NCBI GenBank assembly: GCA_963676875.1 | Contig: OY781436.1 | Span: 1,860,001-1,924,000, forward strand | Origin: UBA6244 sp963676875 | GTDB lineage: Bacteria; Bacteroidota; Bacteroidia; Bacteroidales; F082 | Direction: 5' to 3' | Length of the DNA stretch: 64,000 nucleotides | Part shown: piece after piece, positions 44,176 to 53,366 of the stretch | Position numbering within the stretch: the stretch's first letter is position 1 | How the letters are laid out: the number at the start of each line of letters is the position of its first letter | Position numbers and translations under genes: made by a program | The notes under the pieces: model-generated | The model's database searches: none | Told to the model about the DNA's origin: nothing | Seen by the model: only the letters and a program-made list of their open reading frames with translations

Positions 44176-44324
44176 ATAAAGTGTAAAAATCAATCTTTCG
44201 CGTTCCTTATCGGCCACATGCAACCATTTGATTTGGCCTTATGTCCACCATACGAAGTGATTAAAGAATTTTATTACCTTGCTGCCAATTTTTCCCCTTC
44301 AACCAAGGGAACGAAAACGGAAGC

Positions 44325-44873
44325 ATGGAGTTCGATAAGTCTTTTATTAACAGGCTGTTAAAAAATGATAAAAAGGCACAGGAAACTTTTTATCAGCAAC
44401 TTGCCCCCAAAATGTACGGGGTTTGCTTGCGTTTTGCGCTTGATAAAGACGATGCGGCAGATATTCTTCAGGATGGCTTCATTAGAGTTTTCGTTCATTT
44501 AAAGGATTACAGAGGGGAAGGTTCGCTCGAAGGTTGGGTACGTCGTACCATTGTTAACACCGCCATCAATTATTACAACAAAAAGATGAAACAGGGTGTT
44601 AAAACAGATCTGGAACATTTGAGCAATGTCCATCAAACCAAAAATTTGGTGGTAGAAAACATGACTTCGCGTGAGCTGCTACAACTGATAAACGAATTGC
44701 CCGAAGGTTACCGGACGGTTTTCAATTTGAATATCATAGAAGGATATACCCACAAGGAAATAGGCGAAATGCTGGGTATTTCCGAAAACACCTCTAAATC
44801 ACAACTATCGAGAGCTCGGGTAAGTTTGCAAAAACGACTAAAATTAATTGAAGAAAAAGAAAATCTTGATTGA
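44325..44873 (+). CDS. ECF-type RNA polymerase sigma factor
   Basis: A 182-aa sigma-70 family factor with region 2 (MYGVCLRFALDKDDAADILQDGFIRVF) and region 4 (LPEGYRTVFNLNIIEGYTHKEIGEMLGISENTSKSQLSRAR), the helix-turn-helix that reads the -35. It is short and lacks regions 1 and 3, as in extracytoplasmic-function factors. It overlaps the next gene, a membrane protein that may act as its anti-sigma or sensor. Regulated genes are unknown; autoregulation is common in the class. Confidence 0.93.
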   Translation: MEFDKSFINRLLKNDKKAQETFYQQLAPKMYGVCLRFALDKDDAADILQDGFIRVFVHLKDYRGEGSLEGWVRRTIVNTAINYYNKKMKQGVKTDLEHLSNVHQTKNLVVENMTSRELLQLINELPEGYRTVFNLNIIEGYTHKEIGEMLGISENTSKSQLSRARVSLQKRLKLIEEKENLD

Positions 44874-46200
44874 GCCTAACGAACATATCGACCAACTGAT
44901 CAGGGAGAAGATGCAAGCCTTTGAAGCTGCTCCACCACCACATGTGTGGGAAGGTGTGGTTGCCGGTTTGGAGGCAAATAAGGCTGCTAATTCAGGGATC
45001 ACAAAAAAGGTGATTGTTCTGGCTGCTTTGGCACTTTTGTTGGCCTTCCTGGGTTGGTTGCTGCTATCTCCCTTGGGTGGAATATGGGCTGAAGGCCAAT
45101 CACATGATCCTAAGGCACCTACCGAAAATGTAACCGAGAATCAGCCAGTAGCTCTTGCTATGGTTGAGCAGGGGGTGATAACAGAAGAAGCCGAACTCAT
45201 GGAACCTTCGATGGATATTTCTTTGAAAGCAGCAATTGATCCCCAAATAGCTGAAAATAAATACGCCGAAGTCACACCCTTATCGGATGAAGTTGTTGTT
45301 GAAACGGAAGTTGCCAAAACGGAAGCAAACGAATCGATCAACTATATTTCATTGTATCAGAGCTTTTTGGATTATCGCCCCTTGTATAAGCTTAATTTGA
45401 CGTTGACAGAACCCTCACTCAGATATCCTTCTGAAAATGTATTGAATCCTGTTTTGCCTCAGAAGAAGCAAAGAACCAATACATCATCGGGCAATAAAGG
45501 TCGTTGGTCGGCTTTCACTGGCTTAGCTTCGGAGTTTGTGACTACTAACCTCGATTCTGTTACCATTTTGAATAGTTTTTCCATCCATGTTGAACCCACT
45601 TATCATTTCAACAAACATTGGTTTGTGCGTTCAGGATTGGGAGTGGCCTACTCCCGCGATCGCGGTTTCGCCAAGTTGGATTATATCAGCAATGAGTACC
45701 AGGGCTCATACAATGACGTGTATAATGTAACCTTCGACTCGGTAAATGGCCAAGTGGTTCCTACCTACTATACTAAAACAGTGGAGGTTTGGGACAGTAT
45801 TCGTCATCTGGTTGTTTCCGAAGTCACCAACCGCTATGCATACGTTCAATTACCGATTTTGGTGGGATATAATCATCCCGGAACCCGGGGTTCGGTAGGC
45901 TGGTATGTTTATGGTGGTCCCATATTTAATTTCCAGGTGGGACGTTGGATAGATAAACCACTTCCTTCAGAAAGCTATGTCGAAATACTTGATTTACAGA
46001 ATAAACTTCCGGAACGTAACCCATTCTATATGCAATTGGGTATCAGTGCCGGCATTGAATATAAAATCACTGACAAAATTTCCATGGCCGTTGAGCCCGG
46101 ATATCGCTACTACTTAAATTCTATTTACAACAAAGAGGGATACAACAAACCCATTTCAGCATTTTCGGTGAAAGTGGGTGCGGTTATCCGATTGAAATAA
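44848..46200 (+). CDS. Single-pass membrane protein with C-terminal beta-barrel-like domain (sigma-factor partner)
   Basis: A 450-aa protein with a cytoplasmic segment (about 10-45, EKMQAFEAAPPPHVWEGV) like those in Bacteroidota anti-sigma-associated proteins. One TM helix follows (about 52-72), then an acidic periplasmic linker, and from about 215 a domain of amphipathic strands ending YRYYLNSIYN...FSVKVGAVIRLK, which resembles an outer-membrane beta-barrel family. The start appears to be a TTG at 44848 (or 44866), overlapping the sigma gene by 26 bp. This coupling suggests joint expression and sigma regulation. Whether the C-terminal part really inserts in the outer membrane is uncertain. 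Confidence 0.78.
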   Translation: MKKKKILIEPNEHIDQLIREKMQAFEAAPPPHVWEGVVAGLEANKAANSGITKKVIVLAALALLLAFLGWLLLSPLGGIWAEGQSHDPKAPTENVTENQPVALAMVEQGVITEEAELMEPSMDISLKAAIDPQIAENKYAEVTPLSDEVVVETEVAKTEANESINYISLYQSFLDYRPLYKLNLTLTEPSLRYPSENVLNPVLPQKKQRTNTSSGNKGRWSAFTGLASEFVTTNLDSVTILNSFSIHVEPTYHFNKHWFVRSGLGVAYSRDRGFAKLDYISNEYQGSYNDVYNVTFDSVNGQVVPTYYTKTVEVWDSIRHLVVSEVTNRYAYVQLPILVGYNHPGTRGSVGWYVYGGPIFNFQVGRWIDKPLPSESYVEILDLQNKLPERNPFYMQLGISAGIEYKITDKISMAVEPGYRYYLNSIYNKEGYNKPISAFSVKVGAVIRLK

Positions 46201-46251
46201 CGAGAGATGATTGGTACCATGACTACTAAAATAAATATTAACTTTCTTCGA

Positions 46252-47796
46252 ATGAAACCCCTGCTGTTCGTTTTCCTGTTGTTGGGCAGTATGGTGTCGC
46301 TCAAAGCCGGTATTATCCCCAACAAGGTGATTGTTTCCGGTCAGGTGCTACATGTGATTTATGGAGGTCCAGTTGCCGACCATTTGGTTTATATATCCAT
46401 GCCTGGAAGCGGTCCCGACAGAGGTTTATCGTATTACAAAGAAGTTTATACCAATGATGAAGGGTATTTTTATGATACCATCTTCACCAACAACCAAAGT
46501 GGCCTTGTTAATGTTTATACCCTTGACATAAACAATAAAGCTTACGAAAACATATCACATTTCAGGTTTATAGATAATATATTCTCCAACATTCTGCTAA
46601 ACAATTTTTCCATCGATGCTCCTTATCAGTTTAAGCCTTTGCAAGCTCGTTTTAAATATGTGCAGAAGGCTTATGGTGATCGTTATAGATATCGTTTTTT
46701 TGACCAAACTACCAACCCGAATATTGTTTCGCGCCTTTGGGATTTTGGCGACGGAACCACATCCACAATGATGAGTCCTGAGCACGTGTATGCTCAGACG
46801 GGATTGTTTCAGGTGAGCCTTACGGTTACTGTAGAGTATTACGGGCATACTTTCAGCAATACAATTACCCAATTGGTATATATAAGCCCACTCGAATCCT
46901 ATCATTTTGGCGGACATGTATTCATCCATCAGATGCCCATCGATTTGGGTTTGGCCTATTTGTACGGAGTTGATTCGTCCAATAACTTTTTCCCGATAGA
47001 CACGGCTTATATCGACACTTTGGGGTATTATTATTTCTATCAGGTTCCTGTGGGTAAATATGTGGTAAAAAGCGAACCGGCAATGGAATCGCAATATTAC
47101 AGCGGCTGGCTACCAACCTATTATGGAGATCAGCTATTTTGGCAAGAAGCCAAACCTATCCAGCTGTCTGCCACATCCTGGGAATACGATATTAATTTGC
47201 ACAATACCACAGATTATATGCCTGGTATTGGATGGATTGAAGGCAAAATTGAGTACGATGACCTTCCGCGTGGCATCACCCCTGCCACCCCTGCCTCGGG
47301 TGCCAACATCTATTTAATGGATGAAAATGATAGCATGATCATGTGTTCCAAAGCGGATGAAACAGGGGAATTTGCCTTTGCAGACATGGAGACCAAAACC
47401 TATTGGGTGTATCCCGAAATTACGGGCGTTACTGCCGAAAAAATACAGATCAATTTATCGGATGAACATCCCGGATACGATAGTGTACATATTGTGGTAT
47501 TTAAGGATATGGCTAGCGGAATTTTTGACTTAACCGAAGAATCCCGAAATGTGGTTCAAATATTTCCCAATCCGGCTTCTACAACACTAACTCTTGAAGT
47601 CGACTCACCTGAAAATTTACCCTTGGAAGTTCGATTGTTGGATATGCAAGGACGGGAAATAGGTTCTGTTGAACCTCAACCATCCGGATTCAATACGCTC
47701 TCGATGGACGTAAGCTCGCTGAAATCGGGGATGTACCTGTTACAGCTAATCGGTAAACAATCTACTGAAAGTCAAATAGTTTTGATAAACAGGTAG
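46252..47796 (+). CDS. Secreted PKD-domain protein with T9SS sorting domain
   Basis: From the ATG at 46252 the product is 514 aa with a signal peptide (MKPLLFVFLLLGSMVSLKAG); a start at 46207 would place 15 residues ahead of it. It has a carboxypeptidase-regulatory-like segment (VIVSGQVLH..YGGPVADHLVYI), a PKD domain around 150-210 (SRLWDFGDGTTS..SPEHVYAQTG), another CarboxypepD_reg-like unit, and a C-terminal T9SS type A domain (IFPNPASTTLTLEV ... QIVLINR). Probably a surface adhesin or structural protein. It ends back to back with cysS. Confidence 0.88.
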   Translation: MKPLLFVFLLLGSMVSLKAGIIPNKVIVSGQVLHVIYGGPVADHLVYISMPGSGPDRGLSYYKEVYTNDEGYFYDTIFTNNQSGLVNVYTLDINNKAYENISHFRFIDNIFSNILLNNFSIDAPYQFKPLQARFKYVQKAYGDRYRYRFFDQTTNPNIVSRLWDFGDGTTSTMMSPEHVYAQTGLFQVSLTVTVEYYGHTFSNTITQLVYISPLESYHFGGHVFIHQMPIDLGLAYLYGVDSSNNFFPIDTAYIDTLGYYYFYQVPVGKYVVKSEPAMESQYYSGWLPTYYGDQLFWQEAKPIQLSATSWEYDINLHNTTDYMPGIGWIEGKIEYDDLPRGITPATPASGANIYLMDENDSMIMCSKADETGEFAFADMETKTYWVYPEITGVTAEKIQINLSDEHPGYDSVHIVVFKDMASGIFDLTEESRNVVQIFPNPASTTLTLEVDSPENLPLEVRLLDMQGREIGSVEPQPSGFNTLSMDVSSLKSGMYLLQLIGKQSTESQIVLINR

Positions 47797-49269
47797 TTAT
47801 TTAAAACTCCATTTAGCCCCTTCCTTGGTGTCTTTTACCTGAATATTCAGTTTATTCAGTTCGTCTCTGATTTGGTCGGAGGTAGCCCAATCTTTGTTCT
47901 CTTTGGCCTTTTTGCGCAATTCCAGAATGGTGTCCATCAAATAGTTTACCAATTGGTCGTTTTGGCCTCCTTTTTCAGGAATAAGACCCAGAATATCAAA
48001 TAAAAAGACACCGAATACCTGTTTAAGTTGTTCCAGGTCGACTGCCGTTAGTGTGGCTTTTCCATCATTTACCTGATGAATCATTTTGCTCAAATCAAAG
48101 AGTTGGGCAATGGCAATGGGCGTGTTGAAATCATCGTTCATGGCCGTTTCCAAAGCATTGATATGTTGACTGAGTTGGAATGATGAGTTAGCAGCAGGAT
48201 TCAACGAATCAATCAAAGCATAAGCCTCAAATAATTTCGACATGCCTTTTTCCGCAGCTTGAAGTGCTTCGTTGGAGAAGTCGAGGGTGCTGCGGTAATG
48301 GGCTTGCAGGATGAAAAATCGAATGGTCATGGGCGAATAAGCTTGCTCAAGGGCAGGATGATTGCCCGAGAAAAACTCATCCATGGTGATGAAATTATTG
48401 AGCGATTTGCCCATTTTTTGACCGTTAACGGTAATCATGTTGTTGTGCATCCAGTATTTTACCGGGTCTTTGCCTTTGGATGCGTTGGCCTGTGCAATTT
48501 CCGATTCGTGATGGGGAAACAGCAAATCCATTCCACCTCCGTGAATATCAAATGTTTCACCCAAATACTTGGCTCCCATTGCCGAACATTCCAGGTGCCA
48601 CCCCGGAAATCCCTCGCTCCAGGGCGAAGGCCAGTGCATGATGTGACGTGCATCGGCTTTCTTCCAAAGGGCAAAATCAAAACTGTTTTTCTTGTCGTCT
48701 TGTCCGGCTAACTCGCGGGTGTTTTGTAGCATGTCGGCCACATTGCGTCCTGAAAGTTTGCCGTATTGGTAGTCATTGTTATATTTCTCCACATCGAAAT
48801 AAACCGACCCTTCCGATTCGTAACCGTATCCGTTTTTAAGAATGGATTTTACCAACTCTATTTGTTCAATGATATGCCCCGATGCCGTGGGTTCGATGCT
48901 GGGATGCAGTACGTTCAGTTGGTCCATGTTTTCGTGGTACCTGTCGGTGAAATATTTCACCACTTCCATGGGTTCGAGTTCTTCCAAACGGGCTTTTTTG
49001 CCAATTTTGTCCTCTCCTTCGTCGGCGTCGTTTTCCAAATGGCCCACATCGGTGATGTTGCGCACATATCTCACCTTGTATTTCAGGTATTTCAGGTATC
49101 TGAACACGATGTCGAAGGTGATGGCCGAACGGGCATGACCCAAATGCGCATCGCCGTAAACGGTTGGACCACAGACATACATGCCCACATGAGGTGGGGC
49201 AATGGGTTCGAACAGTTGTTTTTTCCTCACCAGGGTATTATAAATGTGCAATTGGGTTTCCATAACCAT
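47797..49269 (-). CDS. cysS: Cysteine--tRNA ligase
   Basis: Class I aminoacyl-tRNA synthetase that charges tRNA-Cys. HIGH-type motif PTVYGDAHLGHARSA, zinc-site residues in MYVCGPTVY and the WHLECSAM and GGMDLLFPHHESEIAQ blocks, and the KMSKS-type motif NGQKMGKSLNNF are all present. At 490 aa it has the normal length. A second Met two codons in is an alternative start. No stop-to-stop gap separates it from the convergent PKD gene. Confidence 0.98.
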   Translation of the reverse strand: MVMETQLHIYNTLVRKKQLFEPIAPPHVGMYVCGPTVYGDAHLGHARSAITFDIVFRYLKYLKYKVRYVRNITDVGHLENDADEGEDKIGKKARLEELEPMEVVKYFTDRYHENMDQLNVLHPSIEPTASGHIIEQIELVKSILKNGYGYESEGSVYFDVEKYNNDYQYGKLSGRNVADMLQNTRELAGQDDKKNSFDFALWKKADARHIMHWPSPWSEGFPGWHLECSAMGAKYLGETFDIHGGGMDLLFPHHESEIAQANASKGKDPVKYWMHNNMITVNGQKMGKSLNNFITMDEFFSGNHPALEQAYSPMTIRFFILQAHYRSTLDFSNEALQAAEKGMSKLFEAYALIDSLNPAANSSFQLSQHINALETAMNDDFNTPIAIAQLFDLSKMIHQVNDGKATLTAVDLEQLKQVFGVFLFDILGLIPEKGGQNDQLVNYLMDTILELRKKAKENKDWATSDQIRDELNKLNIQVKDTKEGAKWSFK

Positions 49270-49358
49270 ATGATTTGAAATGCAAAATTAAGAAAAGACA
49301 CCATAACCGCCCACAATTAAATGAGTCAGTTGTTGCATCCGGTAACGATGGTGTTGCG

Positions 49359-50471
49359 TTACAGCTGTTTAACGAAACATCGTCTGCGTTTGTGCTGAAT
49401 GTGGTCGTAGTTTTTCCAGGTGGTGGCGCCTTTCAGGTTGGTTTCGAACATCCCTGTGGTTTCCACATATTTTACTCCGTTCTCTAGCATGGATTGCTGC
49501 AGTTCGCTGATGAGGATGGCAGGCAAGCCAAGTTTTTGATAATGAGGATCTACACCCGTTAGAAGCAAGTCCATTACCTCGGGGTTTTTCAGGGCTTTTT
49601 TAATGTGGATAAATCCTGTTGGAAACAAGTGTCCATTGGCTTTTTGCATGGCTTTGGAAAGGCTGGGCAAACCGATGATGAAGGCAGCCAGTTGGCCATC
49701 TTTTTTTATTACCACAATATATTTAGGAACCAGTACATCCATGTATTTCTGGGTAGCACTTTTTATCAGTTTGTCTGAAAACGGGCTCACATAAGGCAGT
49801 TCATCGAAAGCCCTGTTAAGCAGGTAAAACACATCATTCAGATAAAGCGACATTTCCTTTTTTTCGGTCAAATGGATCACCTCCAGGTTGTTTCTTTGTT
49901 TGATGATTTCCACCAATCGGGTAGCCTTTTCCGGAATTTCTTCAATTTTGAGTAAAAATTCTACCCAATCGTTTTCTTTATCGTAACCCAAACTCTCGAT
50001 ATGTTTCTGGTAATAAGGGAAATGCATTACCGAAGCGATAGAAGGCAGGTAGTCGAACCCTTCTATTAGCAGTCCTTGATTGTCCAGGTTGGTAAAACCC
50101 AACGGGCCATGTATGGCCACAACTCCATGATTGCTGAGCCACTTTTCGGCGGTGTTAAACAAGGCTTGTGTAACCTCTATGTCATCTATCACTTCGAATC
50201 GGGTAAAACGACCCATTTTGATACCGGTTTTCTTGTTGTAATCGTGGTTGATGATGGTACCAATGCGTCCTGCACACTGCCCGTTTTTCCACGCAGTCCA
50301 GAATTTGGCATCGCAAAAGTCGAAAGCAGGATTTGTTTTGGCTGTTAATGATTTCACTTCATCCGACTTTAAGGGAGGAACCCAAAACTGATGACCTTTG
50401 TACAGCCTGTACGGAAGATCAACAAAATCGCGCCTGTCGCGGGCGGTTACAACTTCTTTAATTTCAATCAT
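49359..50471 (-). CDS. GNAT-like acetyltransferase family protein
   Basis: From the ATG at 50471 (MIEIKEVVTARDRRDFVDLP) the product is 370 aa. It contains a conserved N-terminal block (LPYRLYKGHQFWVPPL) and a C-terminal GNAT-like acceptor fold around 290-345 (VDPHYQKLGLPAILISELQQSMLENGVKYVETTGMFETN), typical of a Bacteroidota family of uncharacterised N-acyltransferases. The substrate is unknown. A longer frame from 50501 adds ten unlikely residues. Confidence 0.82.
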   Translation of the reverse strand: MIEIKEVVTARDRRDFVDLPYRLYKGHQFWVPPLKSDEVKSLTAKTNPAFDFCDAKFWTAWKNGQCAGRIGTIINHDYNKKTGIKMGRFTRFEVIDDIEVTQALFNTAEKWLSNHGVVAIHGPLGFTNLDNQGLLIEGFDYLPSIASVMHFPYYQKHIESLGYDKENDWVEFLLKIEEIPEKATRLVEIIKQRNNLEVIHLTEKKEMSLYLNDVFYLLNRAFDELPYVSPFSDKLIKSATQKYMDVLVPKYIVVIKKDGQLAAFIIGLPSLSKAMQKANGHLFPTGFIHIKKALKNPEVMDLLLTGVDPHYQKLGLPAILISELQQSMLENGVKYVETTGMFETNLKGATTWKNYDHIQHKRRRCFVKQL

Positions 50472-50594
50472 GTAGCAATAGGTGATGATTTTATCTTGCA
50501 AATATACAATATCAAAATAAGTAATTTAGTGCTTTTGTTGTTTTTGATTGTGATACTTATGTAAATTTGCAACTGTTAATATAATAACACTGCT

Positions 50595-51542
50595 ATGGAA
50601 AAAATTTTGGTCATTGGTTGTTCAGGACAAATAGGATCGGAGTTGGTAATGGCTTTGCGTGCCAAATACGGAAACGACAACGTACATGCTACCGACATTA
50701 AATACCCCTCGGATGAAGTACGCGACAGTGGTCCCGGACAAATTCTGGACGTGTTGGATTTTCAGAATCTCTTGCACTATATGGTGCGTCATAACATCAC
50801 GCAGGTGTATAATCTGGCAGCCGTGTTGTCAGGAAACGCTGAAAAAATTCCATTGCAAGCCTGGGATATCAATATGAAAGCTTTAATGAATACCATTTTA
50901 GCCGTACAACAATCGGATGCTAAAAAATTGTTTTGGCCAAGTTCCATAGCCGTTTTCGGACCCACCACACCTCGCCATAATACCCCTCAACTTACTATAA
51001 TGGAACCCAATACGGTATATGGTATTTCCAAATTGGCCGGCGAACGCTGGGGCGAATATTACCATCAAAAATACGGGCTCGACTTCAGGAGTGTGCGCTA
51101 TCCCGGGTTGATAAGCTATAAAACTGAAGCCGGCGGTGGAACCACCGACTATGCTGTTGAAATTTTTTACGAAGCCATCCGTCATGGAAAATATACCTGT
51201 TTCCTTTCGGAAGACACCGCTCTGCCCATGATGTTTATGGACGATGCCATCAATAATACCATCCGGTTGATGGAAGCCCCCGGCGAAAGCCTTTCGCTGC
51301 GATCGAGTTACAATGTGGCAGGTATTTCGTTTACACCTAAACAATTAGCCGCAAGCATACAAAAATATTTGCCCAAGTTTGAGATAACTTACAAACCCGA
51401 TTTCCGACAAGAAATTGCCGACAGTTGGCCTGCCAGCATCGATGATAGCATTGCCCGCCGCGATTGGGGATTAACCGATGAGTTTGATCTGGATAAAATG
51501 ACCAAATTGATGCTCGAAAAGGTAGAAGAAAAGCTCAAATAG
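50595..51542 (+). CDS. SDR-type L-threonine 3-dehydrogenase
   Basis: A 315-aa extended short-chain dehydrogenase. Members oxidise L-threonine to 2-amino-3-ketobutyrate with NAD. The NAD fold is VIGCSGQIGSELV (8-20), the catalytic Ser and Tyr lie in WPSSIAVFGP and the YGISK motif (YxxxK), and the branch-specific RYPGLISYKTEAGGGTTDYAVEIFYEAI matches GalE-like threonine dehydrogenases. No kbl (2-amino-3-ketobutyrate ligase) gene is adjacent. A strong hairpin lies just downstream. Confidence 0.9.
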   Translation: MEKILVIGCSGQIGSELVMALRAKYGNDNVHATDIKYPSDEVRDSGPGQILDVLDFQNLLHYMVRHNITQVYNLAAVLSGNAEKIPLQAWDINMKALMNTILAVQQSDAKKLFWPSSIAVFGPTTPRHNTPQLTIMEPNTVYGISKLAGERWGEYYHQKYGLDFRSVRYPGLISYKTEAGGGTTDYAVEIFYEAIRHGKYTCFLSEDTALPMMFMDDAINNTIRLMEAPGESLSLRSSYNVAGISFTPKQLAASIQKYLPKFEITYKPDFRQEIADSWPASIDDSIARRDWGLTDEFDLDKMTKLMLEKVEEKLK

Positions 51543-51571
51543 CTTTACTTTCTCAAAATAATTGTTTTGAT

Positions 51572-51612
51572 AACCCTCGTAGTAAACTGTAATTAAGTTT
51601 ATTACGAGGGTT
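51572..51612 (+). terminator. Long hairpin downstream of the threonine dehydrogenase
   Basis: AACCCTCGTAGTAAAC (51572-51587) pairs with GTTTATTACGAGGGTT (51597-51612), 15 of 16 positions, with a 9-base loop, then a T-rich stretch. Probably a terminator, although the A/T-rich stem base could also be an attenuator. Confidence 0.65.
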
Positions 51613-51633
51613 AACAATTTTTTAACCATAAAT

Positions 51634-51667
51634 ATGTTGCAACATATAAAGTTGTAACGTACATTTG
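51634..51667 (+). promoter_or_regulatory. Promoter and palindromic operator of yceI
   Basis: TTG (51637-51639) and TACATTTG (51660-51667), 20 bp apart, fit the Bacteroidota consensus. The TTG lies in the perfect palindrome ATGTTGCAACAT (51634-51645), and a similar GTTGTAAC (51651-51658) follows, so a dimeric regulator could bind across the promoter. Confidence 0.6.
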
Positions 51668-51695
51668 CACGCTTATTAACTAACAACATACTAAC

Positions 51696-52286
51696 ATGAA
51701 AAAAACACTTGTAATACTGACGGCCTTGTTCTTTTCCACAGGCATATGGGCACAAACCACCGAATGGACTTTCGATCATGCTCATTCGAGTATAGAATTT
51801 AGTATCGACCACATGGTAATTTCGGAAGTAACCGGAAAATTTACCGAATTCGATGGAAAAGTAACCTCTACCTCCAATGATTTTGAGAATGCTCAAATTG
51901 AGTTTTTCATCGAAGCCAAAAGCATCAATACCGATAATGAAGATCGTGACAATCACTTGCGTGATGCCGACTTTTTTGATGTGGCAAAATTTCCTCAGAT
52001 TGTCTTTAAAAGCACCTCTTTCACCAAAATTGATGATAAAAATTATCTTTTATCAGGTGAACTTACCATGCATGGTGTAACAAAAGCGGTTACTTTTGAC
52101 GTGAAATATGGTGGCACCGTAATCGACCCATGGGGCAATACCAAAGCCGGATTTAAATTAACCGGTGAACTCAACCGTAAGGATTACGGGCTAACATGGA
52201 GTAAAGCCCTTGAAACCGGAGGTCTTGTGGTGGGCGAAGAAGTTACCCTCACGGCCAGAGTTCAATTGGCAAAAGTGAACAACTAA
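51696..52286 (+). CDS. YceI family periplasmic protein
   Basis: A 196-aa exported protein (signal peptide 1-20, ending IWAQ) of the YceI lipocalin-like family, which binds polyisoprenoids or similar amphiphiles in a beta-barrel. Family markers include TEWTFDHAHSSIEFSIDHMVIS, DNHLRDADFFDVAKFPQIVFKS and LTMHGVTKAVTFDV. The CDGSH protein gene starts 11 bp downstream, so the pair is probably cotranscribed from the promoter at 51637-51667. Confidence 0.94.
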   Translation: MKKTLVILTALFFSTGIWAQTTEWTFDHAHSSIEFSIDHMVISEVTGKFTEFDGKVTSTSNDFENAQIEFFIEAKSINTDNEDRDNHLRDADFFDVAKFPQIVFKSTSFTKIDDKNYLLSGELTMHGVTKAVTFDVKYGGTVIDPWGNTKAGFKLTGELNRKDYGLTWSKALETGGLVVGEEVTLTARVQLAKVNN

Positions 52287-52297
52287 AATAAAAGAAC

Positions 52298-52534
52298 ATG
52301 GAAGAACCGAAAGTGGCACAAAAAAAGCCTTTTGTAATGGACATGGAACCGGGAACTTATTTCTGGTGTGCATGTGGACAGAGTTCCAAACAGCCGTTTT
52401 GCGATGGCTCGCATAAAGGAACTGCTTTCCGGCCTGTAAAAACAGAAATTCCTGAAGCCAAAAAGGTAGCCTGGTGCGGATGTAAGCACAGTGCCAAGGC
52501 ACCATTCTGCGACGGAAAACATGCCAAAATTTAA
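52298..52534 (+). CDS. CDGSH-type [2Fe-2S] protein (tandem domains)
   Basis: A 78-aa protein with two CDGSH motifs. CACGQSSKQPFCDGSH (about 24-39) and CGCKHSAKAPFCDGKH (about 60-75) each give the three Cys and one His that hold a labile [2Fe-2S] cluster, as in the mitoNEET family. The second motif has Lys in place of Ser in CDGSH, a common variant. It probably functions in redox or iron-sulfur handling. It ends at a hairpin terminator. Confidence 0.94.
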   Translation: MEEPKVAQKKPFVMDMEPGTYFWCACGQSSKQPFCDGSHKGTAFRPVKTEIPEAKKVAWCGCKHSAKAPFCDGKHAKI

Positions 52535-52548
52535 TTTATCAATGGCAT

Positions 52549-52590
52549 CATTTCAGCGGGCAAACAATCGGTTGCTCGCTGAAATGTTTT
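52549..52590 (+). terminator. Rho-independent terminator after the CDGSH gene
   Basis: CATTTCAGCG (52549-52558) pairs with CGCTGAAATG (52577-52586), followed by TTTT. The inner GCAA/TTGC extends the stem. Confidence 0.85.
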
Positions 52591-52757
52591 AAAAGCGTCT
52601 CAATTTTTCCCGAAAGGGAGGGAACCCGGCAGATAGGGGGTTTGGACAGGATTGTGTGGATATATTGTGAATGACAGCCTGTTTTTTCAGCTCATAGCCG
52701 GCTACAAACGTAGTTCTCAGGTAAAAATGAGTCAGTTTCTTATTTTTATTGAAAATC

Positions 52758-53366
52758 ATGAAGGAATTCTGGAATAATATGTACAGCAGCAACGATTACA
52801 TTTATGGGCGGGAGCCCAATGTTTATTATGCTGAAAATCTGAAAAAGTTAACTCCGGGCAAAGTGCTTTTTCCGGGAGAAGGAGAAGGACGAAACGCGGT
52901 GTATGCCTCACAACTTGGCTGGGATGTGAGCGCTTTCGACAGTTCGGAAAAAGGCAGGGAGAAAGCCCTGCAACTTGCCAAAACCAAAGGTGTCCACATC
53001 AACTATCAGGTGGTTGATGCTGACGATGTGGTGTTTCCTGAGGGACAATTCGATTGTATTGTGTTGATTTTTGTACATTTACCTACAGAAAAGCGCCAGG
53101 ATTTTCATCGAAAGATGATTAGCTATTTAAAACCCGGTGGACATATTATTTTTGAAGGTTTCAGTAAAAAGCAAATCAACCACCCGAGCGGAGGCCCTAA
53201 AAATATTGACATGTTGTTTGATGAAACAGAATTAACCAACGATTTTTCACCACTTGTAAACGACCTTAACCTGCAATTCCTTCAAACAGACCTTGATGAA
53301 GGAGCCTATCATCGCGGACGGGCAGAGGTGGTTCGATTTACGGCAACAAAAAAGGATACGGCATGA
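52758..53366 (+). CDS. Class I SAM-dependent methyltransferase (TehB-like)
   Basis: A 202-aa methyltransferase beginning MKEFWNNMYSSNDYIYGREPN, the start region typical of small TehB-like/tellurite-resistance-type enzymes. The SAM-binding site is VLFPGEGEGRNAVYASQLG, in which the usual DxGxG reads GEGEG, a form seen in this subfamily. FDCIVLIFVHLP and LKPGGHIIFEGF follow. The target is unknown; small thiol-like or metalloid substrates occur in the family. The ATG at 52758 is preferred over a TTG at 52749. The marR-type gene overlaps its end by 4 bp (ATGA). Confidence 0.87.
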   Translation: MKEFWNNMYSSNDYIYGREPNVYYAENLKKLTPGKVLFPGEGEGRNAVYASQLGWDVSAFDSSEKGREKALQLAKTKGVHINYQVVDADDVVFPEGQFDCIVLIFVHLPTEKRQDFHRKMISYLKPGGHIIFEGFSKKQINHPSGGPKNIDMLFDETELTNDFSPLVNDLNLQFLQTDLDEGAYHRGRAEVVRFTATKKDTA

